Source: Nitrospirota bacterium (GTDB lineage Bacteria > Nitrospinota > Nitrospinia > Nitrospinales > Nitrospinaceae). From it: a stretch of DNA of 5,933 bases. Position 1 is the first letter of the stretch, and each line of letters opens with the position of its first letter. Positions 1 through 5,411 of the stretch are shown here, in pieces. The notes under the pieces were generated by a model. That model was not told the DNA's origin. It searched no databases and saw only the letters and a list, made by a program, of their open reading frames with translations. Position numbers and translations under genes: made by a program. The stretch is taken from assembly GCA_003229345.1 (NCBI GenBank), contig QIDN01000197.1:1-5933 (forward strand). Reading direction: 5' to 3'.

Positions 1-130
1 CAGGAAGTTCCGGCAGGGTGGTTTCTTCTTTTTTCGGTTTCGCGTCATGACCCCCGCCATGAGCCCAAAGCAAACCGGGAGCGATGGCGATGAGTAAGGA
101 GATTAATAGTGTGGATACGAAAGTTTTCAT
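1..130 (-). CDS. Exported protein with signal peptide, N-terminal part only
   Basis: Reading leftward from an ATG at 130, 43 codons are open and run off the window edge. The protein begins MKTF, has a hydrophobic core of about 17 residues (LLISLLIAIAPGLLW) and a plausible signal peptidase I site after LLWA (residue 23). The mature protein would start HGGGHD, followed by a Lys/Glu-rich linker (KPKKEE). An N-terminal HxxxH stretch can bind copper or nickel, but that is inference. The start is supported by GGAG at 141-144, ten bases upstream and inside the last codons of the oxidoreductase gene. Only one base separates that gene's stop from this ATG, so translation is probably coupled. The visible part is too short to name a family. 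An SCO-like or cytochrome-related protein would suit the neighbours, but nothing seen proves it. Confidence covers the existence and export of the protein, not its function. Confidence 0.75.
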   Translation of the reverse strand, partial: MKTFVSTLLISLLIAIAPGLLWAHGGGHDAKPKKEETTLPELP

Positions 131-131
131 A

Positions 132-695
132 TCAGGATTGCTCCACGAGTTGAGCGAAGGCTGCCATGGCGTCGTCCGTAGCCCAGTCGCGGGGACCGAT
201 AGCCTTGTGTACGATGATCCCATGTTTGTTGACGATAAAGGTTTCCGGCACCCCGGTAGTTTTATAATCTTTTTTGGCTACATCGCTTTCAGGGTCCAGC
301 AAAACCGGAAAGGTGAGCTTGTACTCTTCCATGAAAGGCTGAATCAGGCTCTGATCCTTATCGACGCTGATGGTCAGCATCTCCAGACCGCGGTCTTTAA
401 ACTGATCATACACTTTTTGCATGGAAGGCATCTCCACTTTGCAGGTGGCGCACCAGGTGGCCCAGAAATTGATGAACACCACTTTGCCGCGGTAGTCCTT
501 GAGGTCGATCTTGCCGCCGGAAAGGGAGGGCAGTTCAAAACCGGGAGCGATGAAGGTCTCCTGCGGATATTCCGTTTGATACGGTTTCAACTCCACTTTG
601 TTAACCGACGCGATTAAAAAAGCAAACAGCGCGGTGAACAGAACTGCGTAGGGGATGAATATATGAGCCGGTTTTTTTTGTAAAACTTGTTCCAT
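132..695 (-). CDS. Membrane-anchored TlpA/ResA-type thiol-disulfide oxidoreductase
   Basis: This 187-residue protein has one N-terminal membrane segment (about 12-30) and then a complete thioredoxin-like domain of the AhpC-TSA/Redoxin subgroup (about 48-185). The redox motif is W-C-A-T-C at 81-85 (Cys82, Cys85), preceded by FINFWAT. The conserved Glu88 and Pro90 follow, and the cis-proline loop is GVPETF with Pro150. ResA and TlpA proteins use this fold to reduce disulfides outside the cytoplasmic membrane, for example in apocytochrome c or copper-centre assembly. The substrate here is not visible. The length fits ResA (about 180). The ATG is taken because no in-frame alternative lies nearby. 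Its upstream region lacks a good Shine-Dalgarno, so it may depend on coupling to the gene 8 bp upstream. The CATC dipeptide differs from the CEPC of Bacillus ResA. The family is certain; the partner is unknown. Confidence 0.93.
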   Translation of the reverse strand: MEQVLQKKPAHIFIPYAVLFTALFAFLIASVNKVELKPYQTEYPQETFIAPGFELPSLSGGKIDLKDYRGKVVFINFWATWCATCKVEMPSMQKVYDQFKDRGLEMLTISVDKDQSLIQPFMEEYKLTFPVLLDPESDVAKKDYKTTGVPETFIVNKHGIIVHKAIGPRDWATDDAMAAFAQLVEQS

Positions 696-703
696 GAGAA
701 TGA

Positions 704-1195
704 TTACAGGCGTCTTGGCCGTTTATAGGGGCGGTAGAATTTTTTATCCACGGCAACCACGATCTTGTCCAAGCTTTGACCCTCCTGGTACAACTGGTAG
801 GCGTAGATGACTTCTTCTATGCAGGTTTCACATTTTGATCCGTGCATGCTGGTGAAACAAGTCAGCAGGCTTTTGTGTCCGTGATCCTTTTTGCAATAGC
901 AGTAACAGAACTGGCTGTCGATGACTTTGGGAATTTCCGCGGCGTATTTATAAGCCAGCGCGGTCTTACCCGTGAACAGAGCGGAACTCAGCACCGGTCG
1001 GTTCTCGACCAGTTGACCCATTGCTGGAGCGGGATTGGAAGCCGTGGCGCGTCCCGGCGGTTTGGTATAAACGTACACCCCACCCAGCACCATCAAAATG
1101 ACCGCGATAAACGCCGAAGCGGTCCGCAAGGTTTTCCCTGCCGAGGCTTTTTTTCCGCCGGATTTCTTTTTCTTGTTGGATTTTCGTTTACCCAA
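704..1195 (-). CDS. PCYCGC-motif-like Cys/His-rich membrane-anchored protein
   Basis: This 163-residue protein starts at TTG (1195-1193). An in-frame TGA lies a few codons upstream, no ATG occurs before residue 35, and a weak GAG site sits 6 bases before the start. It opens with a very basic tail (KRKSNKKKKSGGKK), then a membrane segment at about 26-43 and a Pro/Ala linker. The C-terminal domain (about 85-155) carries FCYCYC at 96-101, the HGHKSL motif at 105-110, Cys113, His118, and CETC at 122-125, ending near DKKF. That Cys/His layout matches the PCYCGC-motif family (Pfam PF13798), whose biochemical role is unknown; metal or redox chemistry is a reasonable inference. Gram-positive relatives are often lipoproteins, whereas this one has a plain anchor. 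It is first in an operon with a thiol oxidoreductase that could keep its cysteines reduced. Confidence 0.8.
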   Translation of the reverse strand: MGKRKSNKKKKSGGKKASAGKTLRTASAFIAVILMVLGGVYVYTKPPGRATASNPAPAMGQLVENRPVLSSALFTGKTALAYKYAAEIPKVIDSQFCYCYCKKDHGHKSLLTCFTSMHGSKCETCIEEVIYAYQLYQEGQSLDKIVVAVDKKFYRPYKRPRRL

Positions 1196-1226
1196 TTCAA
1201 TCTCGCTTGCTCAGGTTGACAGAATT

Positions 1227-1256
1227 ATTATAGCTGTTGTTACGGAGAGCATGCAA
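1227..1256 (-). promoter_or_regulatory. Sigma-70-type promoter of the PCYCGC/oxidoreductase operon
   Basis: On the minus strand a perfect TATAAT (1232 to 1227) lies 18 bp downstream of TTGCAT (1256 to 1251), which shares its first three bases with the -35 consensus. Transcription would begin near 1220 and leave a leader of about 25 bases before the TTG codon at 1195. The site sits in the 74-bp gap after the glycosyltransferase stop, so the three-gene operon can be expressed independently of that gene. Called by eye. Confidence 0.6.
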
Positions 1257-1269
1257 GGCCTGCTTTGAG

Positions 1270-1977
1270 TCACCGTTTGGGCGGGTACCAACGGCTCAGG
1301 GTGACGGGCGAAAACCCTATCAGAAATAAAGAAGTGATGGCTATATTTCTAAGGGTGGTGAATCCAACACCTTCGGCCAACCAGCGTCGGGGGGAGGTGA
1401 AGGCTTTTTCCTTGAGTAGAACCACCGGGCCCCTTTTTTTTAATCGGCGGAAAAAATCGAGATCCTCACAGATCGGGAGGAGGGGAAATCCCTTGAGTTC
1501 ATGGAACACATCCCTTCGGATGAAAATGGCTTGGTCGCCGTATACCAGGTTGAGGTAACGGGAGCGCCAATTCGCCCAACGGGAAATCCTTTTGAGAGCG
1601 GGCAAGGGCGAATCGATCTGCAGACTGAACGCTCCGCCCAAGTAGGGTCCGCTGGCCATGATTTCAACCATTTTCCGATAGCCCCGGGGGTCCACAGAGC
1701 TGTCGGCGTGGAGGAACAGAAGCAGGTCTCCCTTGGCCTCTACGGCGGCGGCGTTCATTTGCGCCGCCCGGCCACGCGGACTCTGGACTACTGTGACCTC
1801 GTGACGGCGGGCAATATCGACCGTATCATCCTCGCTCCCACCGTCCCCGATAATAGTTTCAAACGGCTGGTGCTGTTGCAACCGGGTCAGGGTTTCGGAA
1901 AGGACAGTCGATTCATTGTAAGTGGGAATGATGACCGATACCTTCAAGGGTAGTTTTATCTGTTCCGAGTTTGTCAT
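1270..1977 (-). CDS. Family 2 glycosyltransferase, TIGR04283-like
   Basis: This is a GT-A fold glycosyltransferase of 235 residues. From the ATG at 1977 it shows VSVIIPTYNES (13-23), the nucleotide-sugar loop GDGGSEDDT (44-52), PRGRAAQMN (67-75), the metal-binding DxD equivalent LHAD (89-92), GDQAIFIRR (146-154) and an acidic ED pair at 170-171. A SPRRW motif and a hydrophobic C-terminus (about 208-224) follow. The PRGRAxQMN, LHAD, GDQAIF and SxRRW series is characteristic of TIGR04283, annotated by pipelines as rSAM/selenodomain-associated or arsenosugar-biosynthesis glycosyltransferase. Donor and acceptor cannot be read from sequence. The frame extends 27 codons upstream to a TTG at 2058, but that part has no family motif and overlaps AT-rich promoter-like DNA. 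The ATG places VSVIIP near the N-terminus, as usual for the family, although its Shine-Dalgarno is poor. The usual TIGR04282 partner gene is not in the window. Confidence 0.88.
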   Translation of the reverse strand: MTNSEQIKLPLKVSVIIPTYNESTVLSETLTRLQQHQPFETIIGDGGSEDDTVDIARRHEVTVVQSPRGRAAQMNAAAVEAKGDLLLFLHADSSVDPRGYRKMVEIMASGPYLGGAFSLQIDSPLPALKRISRWANWRSRYLNLVYGDQAIFIRRDVFHELKGFPLLPICEDLDFFRRLKKRGPVVLLKEKAFTSPRRWLAEGVGFTTLRNIAITSLFLIGFSPVTLSRWYPPKR

Positions 1978-2109
1978 TTCCGGATGAGGGGATTTCCGTA
2001 CTATTTGTGAGGTTGACACACGCACCGCCAGTAAATCACAAAAACCCTGATAATACAATAATATAGGGCTGTGCGGCGGTTTTCCTGGTGCTGATTTTTC
2101 ACCGGAGCT

Positions 2110-2146
2110 GAAAGGGTTTAAGAAACCTTTCTTCCATAAAGGTTTT
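2110..2146. repeat. Three-part overlapping inverted repeats upstream of bpt
   Basis: Segment 1 (GAAAGGGTTT, 2110-2119) pairs with segment 2 (AAACCTTTC, 2123-2131) over 9 bp with one bulged G and a 3-base loop. Segment 2 also pairs perfectly over 8 bp with segment 3 (AAAGGTTT, 2138-2145) across a 7-base loop. The two pairings are mutually exclusive. Because the predicted bpt start point is downstream (near 2187), this is more likely an operator than an attenuator for bpt. Confidence 0.5.
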
Positions 2147-2171
2147 CCGTTTCTGTATTTCGCCGGAAAAA

Positions 2172-2180
2172 TGTTATAAA
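2172..2180 (+). promoter_or_regulatory. Extended -10 promoter of bpt
   Basis: TGTTATAAA fits the extended -10 pattern TGnTATAAT. The -35 position (TTCTGT at 2151-2156, 18-bp spacer) is a poor match, which is typical of promoters relying on the extended -10. Transcription would start near 2187, giving a leader of about 22 bases that contains GGTGA at 2197-2201, seven bases before the bpt ATG. Called by eye. Confidence 0.55.
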
Positions 2181-2208
2181 ATTAGTCAAATATTTTGGTG
2201 ACTTAGAT

Positions 2209-2988
2209 ATGCTGGCTCATTTTATCGATTCCAAACCCTTTCAATGCGGGTACTTCAAGGACCGCAAATCTCTCTTCGAGGAGTATCTTTTAGAGGATAT
2301 TTCCGAAGTGGAGTTTGAGTACCTGCTCGCTCACGGTATGCGGCATTTCGGGGAGTATTATTTTCGTCCCCGGTGCCACAACTGTCACGATTGCGTGCCC
2401 ATCCGGCTTCGAACCGATGACTATTACATGACCCGCAGCCAGAAGCGCTCTCTTCAAGCCAGTTCGCAGATAGAAATCCGTTTGGGTAAACCGCAATTTT
2501 CAGAGGAAAAATTCAAACTGTACCTGGATCATAAAACGCGGTTTGTGTCTCTACAGGATGATGTCGAGGACGAGGAGAATTTTCGCTTGTCTTTTTACGC
2601 GAAGACTCGGTTCGGGATGGAGTTCGAATATTTCCTGGACGGAAAATTGATTGGTGTCGCTTTGGCCGACGTCACGCGTAAAACTTTCTCTGCCATTTAC
2701 ACCTTTTACTCGACAGAGTTTCCGCAGTTAAGCCTGGGTACGTTCAGCATCGTCAAGCAGATTCAGTTCTGCCAGAGCCGCGGTATTCAGTATTTTTATA
2801 TGGGATATTTTATTGCGAAGAACAAGTCACTCAACTACAAGGCTAACTTCCGGCCGAACGAAGTCTATATCAATCACGAATGGCGGCCGTTCCGCAATGC
2901 GGAAGGTGACTCCCTGGTTCCGAAAGATGGATTGCAGTGGGTCAATGCCGACTCCCTCGTCAAAGCGACATCCTCCCGCGAGTTTTAA
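2209..2988 (+). CDS. bpt: Aspartate/glutamate leucyltransferase (bacterial ATE homologue)
   Basis: Bpt transfers leucine from Leu-tRNA to proteins beginning with Asp or Glu, making them substrates for ClpS/ClpAP in the N-degron pathway; it acts in the cytosol. The 259 residues cover both halves of the family. The ATE N-terminal domain has CGYFKDR (Cys13), GMRHFG at 43-48, and RPRCHNCHDCVPIR at 53-66 with Cys56, Cys59 and Cys62. The GNAT-like C-terminal half has the YTFYST and SLGTFSIVKQI segments, YMGYFIA, and LNYKANFRPNE. Family lengths are typically 230-260, so it is full length. The ATG follows GGTGA at a 7-base spacing. It is the only plus-strand gene here, is not in an operon, and converges on an ankyrin lipoprotein gene. 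No ClpS or ClpA gene is present in the window. GMRHFG, where many proteobacterial members have GFRRSG, is a lineage variation. Confidence 0.95.
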   Translation: MLAHFIDSKPFQCGYFKDRKSLFEEYLLEDISEVEFEYLLAHGMRHFGEYYFRPRCHNCHDCVPIRLRTDDYYMTRSQKRSLQASSQIEIRLGKPQFSEEKFKLYLDHKTRFVSLQDDVEDEENFRLSFYAKTRFGMEFEYFLDGKLIGVALADVTRKTFSAIYTFYSTEFPQLSLGTFSIVKQIQFCQSRGIQYFYMGYFIAKNKSLNYKANFRPNEVYINHEWRPFRNAEGDSLVPKDGLQWVNADSLVKATSSREF

Positions 2989-2993
2989 AGCGA

Positions 2994-3015
2994 GGGAATA
3001 TTTTCGTTTATTCCC
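2994..3015. repeat. Short inverted repeat between convergent genes
   Basis: GGGAATA (2994-3000) and TATTCCC (3009-3015) form a perfect 7-bp stem around an 8-base loop. It lies 5 bp after the bpt stop and overlaps the stop codon and last codons of the converging ankyrin gene. Neither strand has a proper U-tract after the stem, so it is at best a weak bidirectional terminator. Confidence 0.35.
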
Positions 3016-4069
3016 CGATCTCTCTTCGATTAATCGTTTCCCGCACGAGCAAATCCGCAACTTTTTGTTTTCTATTGTGGATCGCCACATCCAGAGGTTT
3101 TTCCCCTTTCGCGTTTTTCAGCTCCAGCTTGGCGCCTTTTCGAATCAGGACACTGGCCGCCCCGACATGTCCCCTCTGGGCCGCCAAGTGTAGGAGAGTG
3201 CCTTCTGGAGTCTTTTGATTCACGTTTACCCCTTCGTCGACCAGTTCCTGGATTACATGAAAATGGTCGTTGTAGATTGCATAGTAAAGAGGTGTGTTTC
3301 CTTTGGCGTCCTTGCGGTTGGGAGTCGCCTTTTTGTCAAGGAGCAATCGGACGATATCGGGGTAACCCTTTTCAGCCGCCATATGGAGCGGAGTTGTGGC
3401 GGCCCCGGGTGGACCATGCACCAGGACCTTTTTCTCAAGAAGCACTCTCACCACCTGGGTATGGCCGTCATTCACCGCTCCCACCAAAGGCGAAGGACCA
3501 ATTTTCGGATTGACACGGGCTCCCTTGTTGACCAACAGCTCTACCATTCTCGGATAATCATTCACGCAGGCCAGGTAAAGAGGAGTCCATTGTTTCTTGT
3601 CTCTGGCATCCACCGTAGAGCCTTTCGAGATAAGAAGCCGGGCAGCATCCCTTCGTGCCTCAATAACTGCATAGTGCAGGGGAATGCGACCGTTGTTGTC
3701 CTTGCTGTTGACACGGGCTCCTTTAGTGAGCAGTAAATCGATCGTGGGCGTATAGCCGATCTCGGCGGCCAGATGGAGGGGAGTTCGGCCTTCATTGTCT
3801 TTGGAGTTTACCCTTGCCCCTCTTTCAATGAGGGTTTGAGCGCCCTCCGTGTACCCGCTTGCTGCAGCGTGGTGCAGGGGGGTTTGACCGCTCTCATCCT
3901 TTTGGTTGACGTCTGCGCCTTCATTCAGGTGGCGCCGTACTTCCTTGATATTTTTATAATCGACTGCTTGTTCCAGGGAAGACGCGGTCATCAAGGAACA
4001 GGACGAAGCGAGAAAGGCAAAAAGGATCAAAAAAGGTAAGCCGGATCGAACAAGAGAAAATTCTTTCAT
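3008..4069 (-). CDS. Ankyrin-repeat lipoprotein, paralogue 1
   Basis: This 353-residue protein has a lipoprotein signal peptide with the lipobox FLASSC, putting the acylated cysteine at residue 24. Ser at +2 would favour Lol sorting to the outer membrane in a Gram-negative. The rest is a solenoid of about nine ankyrin repeats plus an N-terminal half repeat (about 29-345), with TPLHxAA and GAxVNxKD motifs every 33 residues and two less regular units near 190-225. Ankyrin solenoids bind proteins; the ligand is unknown. The ATG at 4069 is preferred over a TTG three codons upstream: GGGAG (4084-4080) lies 10 bases from the ATG but only 1 base from the TTG, and the ATG gives exactly the length of paralogue 2. 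The gene has its own promoter upstream and ends 19 bp from the bpt stop. Confidence 0.9.
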   Translation of the reverse strand: MKEFSLVRSGLPFLILFAFLASSCSLMTASSLEQAVDYKNIKEVRRHLNEGADVNQKDESGQTPLHHAAASGYTEGAQTLIERGARVNSKDNEGRTPLHLAAEIGYTPTIDLLLTKGARVNSKDNNGRIPLHYAVIEARRDAARLLISKGSTVDARDKKQWTPLYLACVNDYPRMVELLVNKGARVNPKIGPSPLVGAVNDGHTQVVRVLLEKKVLVHGPPGAATTPLHMAAEKGYPDIVRLLLDKKATPNRKDAKGNTPLYYAIYNDHFHVIQELVDEGVNVNQKTPEGTLLHLAAQRGHVGAASVLIRKGAKLELKNAKGEKPLDVAIHNRKQKVADLLVRETINRREIGE

Positions 4070-4105
4070 TGGACTCAAACTCCCTTGAAAGTTTAAAGTT
4101 GGCTC

Positions 4106-4134
4106 AATTTAAAGGATTGGGAAATTATTGTCAA
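4106..4134 (-). promoter_or_regulatory. Promoter of ankyrin lipoprotein 1
   Basis: On the minus strand, consensus TTGACA (4134 to 4129) is followed after 17 bp by TAAATT (4111 to 4106), with the start near 4099 and a leader of about 30 bases. The -35 flank and the CAATCC within the spacer recur at the same offset upstream of paralogue 2, which supports a functional element. Confidence 0.65.
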
Positions 4135-4180
4135 TAAAGGTTTGAAAAGGAGAAGTAACGCAGGAGGTCGAATATCTCAG

Positions 4181-4229
4181 CGGAGACAGGGCCGCTCCAA
4201 CAATCTGTTGAAAAAGCGGTCTGTCCCCG
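4181..4229. repeat. 49-bp imperfect palindrome, REP-like element
   Basis: The arms pair as CGG (4181-4183) with CCG (4227-4229), GACAG (4185-4189) with CTGTC (4221-4225), and GCCGCT (4191-4196) with AGCGGT (4215-4220, one G-T pair). There is one mismatch, one bulged G, and an inner CAACA-ATC-TGTTG hairpin at 4198-4210. The minus strand reads GGGGACAGACCGC, which resembles GGGGACAGACC-containing palindromes I recall as dispersed REP-type repeats in other bacteria. It lies 31 bp beyond the stop of paralogue 2 in its direction of transcription. It could stabilise or end that transcript, but no U-tract follows. Confidence 0.6.
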
Positions 4230-4259
4230 TGAGTTTCAATTAGTGGAGATGTAATTCTT

Positions 4260-5321
4260 TTAGTTTCTAATTTTTTTTCGATCGATTGCCGTTTCCGTGA
4301 TTATATTGGCAACCTTTTTTTGGCCATGGTTGATAGCGACATCCAAAGGCGATTCTCCTTGCGCATTATGAGCATTCAGTACGGCACCCTTTTCAATCAA
4401 TAGTTCGACCACATCGACATGTCCCTTTTCAGCCGCCAGATGTAACAGGGTAGTACCTAGGATCATTTGGGTGACATCCTCCCCATAGCTGATGAGTAAC
4501 TTCACCATATCGTAGTGACCATTGTAGGTGGCGTAGTAAATCGGAGATTTTCCCGAACGGTCCTTGATGTAGGGATCGGCTTGAAAATCGAGCAGAACCT
4601 CACCGGACCGGGTAAACCCTTTTTCAGCGGCCATATGCATGGGTGTTTTGGCGGCATAGGGTGAGCCCTGGACGGCTGCTTTATGTTTCAGAAGCAACTT
4701 AACCACTTCACTGTGGTCATTCCAGACGGCTGCATTCAAAGGTGTGTGTCCGCTTTCGGGGTTGACTTCGGCCCCTTTTTCGATCAACAGCTCTACATAT
4801 TTTGGCAGGTTGTTCAGGCTGGCCAGGTAAAGTGGGGTCCATTTTTTCTGATCCTTTATATCCACCATCGCACCTTTTAAGGTAAGGATAAAGGCTATGT
4901 CATATTCCGCATTGAGTACCGCATAATGCAAAGGACTTCCACCGGCTTTATCCTGACTGTTTAAATCGGCCCCCTTGTCGGTCAGATAGTCCACCATGGT
5001 GGGGTGTCCTTCCTGAGTTGCGAGGTGCAGGGGTGTCCGGCCCTGATTGTCTTTGGCGTTTACATTGGCACTTTTTGCAATCAACATCCCCGCCACTCCT
5101 TTATATCCGTCCTCGGCGGCGAGGTGCAAAGGAGTTTTGCCTTCCGCGTTTGCTTTGTTAACATTGGCGCCTTGGTCCAAGTGGTTTTGAACCTTCTCGA
5201 GGTTTTCGGATCTCACTGCGTTTTCCAGAGTGTCAGCTCGGAACATAGCACAGCCGGAAGCAAATAATCCTAAAAGAATCAGCAGGGCTAAGCCCGGGTG
5301 GGTGAGAGATAACTTATACAT
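4260..5321 (-). CDS. Ankyrin-repeat lipoprotein, paralogue 2
   Basis: This 353-residue protein has a strong lipobox, LFASGC, with the acylated cysteine at residue 24 and Ala at +2, consistent with outer-membrane sorting. About nine ankyrin repeats follow (about 29-345), with clear units such as GKTPLHLAAEDGY, GRTPLHLATQEGH and TLLHLAAEKGHVDVVELL, and a C-terminal cap GESPLDVAINHG. It appears to align end to end without gaps to paralogue 1 (roughly 45-50% identity by eye), including the same irregular repeat segments (WTPLYLA, then AAxTPxHMAAEKG). The ATG is preceded by AAAGGAG (5339 to 5333) at an 11-base spacing, a stronger ribosome binding site than that of paralogue 1. It has its own promoter. 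Surface or periplasmic protein binding is the likely role; the target is unknown. GC is near 50%, like paralogue 1 and unlike the adjoining RHS segment. Confidence 0.92.
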   Translation of the reverse strand: MYKLSLTHPGLALLILLGLFASGCAMFRADTLENAVRSENLEKVQNHLDQGANVNKANAEGKTPLHLAAEDGYKGVAGMLIAKSANVNAKDNQGRTPLHLATQEGHPTMVDYLTDKGADLNSQDKAGGSPLHYAVLNAEYDIAFILTLKGAMVDIKDQKKWTPLYLASLNNLPKYVELLIEKGAEVNPESGHTPLNAAVWNDHSEVVKLLLKHKAAVQGSPYAAKTPMHMAAEKGFTRSGEVLLDFQADPYIKDRSGKSPIYYATYNGHYDMVKLLISYGEDVTQMILGTTLLHLAAEKGHVDVVELLIEKGAVLNAHNAQGESPLDVAINHGQKKVANIITETAIDRKKIRN

Positions 5322-5359
5322 GGCTTAAGAAGCTCCTTTGTAAATTATTGTATTACAAC

Positions 5360-5388
5360 AAATTACTGGATTGAGGCGGTCTTGTCAA
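5360..5388 (-). promoter_or_regulatory. Promoter of ankyrin lipoprotein 2
   Basis: On the minus strand, TTGACA (5388 to 5383), a 17-bp spacer and TAATTT (5365 to 5360) match the layout of the paralogue 1 promoter, with a start near 5353. The -10 is weak, but the -35 is perfect. The upstream flank (TTTTCAATACCTTCA) matches that of paralogue 1 apart from one indel and two substitutions. The element starts 23 bp beyond the RHS remnant's stop. Confidence 0.6.
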
Positions 5389-5411
5389 TGAAGGTATTGA
5401 AAACACTGGGG

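Larger units (their letters stand above)
1978..2208. other. Divergent intergenic region between glycosyltransferase and bpt
   Basis: This 231-bp region separates two divergently transcribed genes. It contains the bpt promoter, overlapping inverted repeats at 2110-2146, and an AT-rich patch at 2050-2065. Read on the minus strand, that patch gives -10-like hexamers TATATT (2065 to 2060) and TATTAT (2055 to 2050), which could drive the glycosyltransferase; I see no matching -35, so this promoter is only suggested. No open reading frame or RNA gene was recognised here. Confidence 0.5.

Noticed and set aside
84..617. Long open frame on the plus strand opposite the oxidoreductase
   Set aside because: The minus-strand frame has a full thioredoxin fold with WCATC and a cis-proline; the opposite frame shows no family motif and is its shadow.
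671..680. Run of T residues as a terminator tail
   Set aside because: It lies inside the oxidoreductase coding region, encoding Gln-Lys-Lys on the minus strand, and no hairpin precedes it.
1216..1244. TTGACA on the plus strand at 1216-1221 as a rightward promoter
   Set aside because: The position 17 bp downstream reads GTTACG, not a -10, and no plus-strand gene follows.
1253..1265. GCAAGGCCTGC partial palindrome after the glycosyltransferase stop
   Set aside because: The arms are too short, with AGGCCT at the centre and no loop, to form a terminator; it overlaps the -35 of the next operon.
1501..1953. 150-codon plus-strand frame opposite the glycosyltransferase
   Set aside because: The opposite strand carries the complete series of glycosyltransferase motifs; this frame has none.
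2013..2041. TTGACA on the plus strand at 2013-2018 as a bpt promoter
   Set aside because: The matching -10 position is TCACAA, and the site is about 190 bp before bpt, which has a much better extended -10.
1978..2058. TTG-started 27-codon N-terminal extension of the glycosyltransferase
   Set aside because: It shows no family similarity and overlaps AT-rich promoter-like DNA; the ATG at 1977 places VSVIIP at the usual position.
2953..2997. TCCCTCG and CGAGGGA at the bpt 3' end as a terminator stem
   Set aside because: The 7-bp arms are separated by about 30 bases, no U-tract follows, and the left arm is well inside bpt coding sequence.
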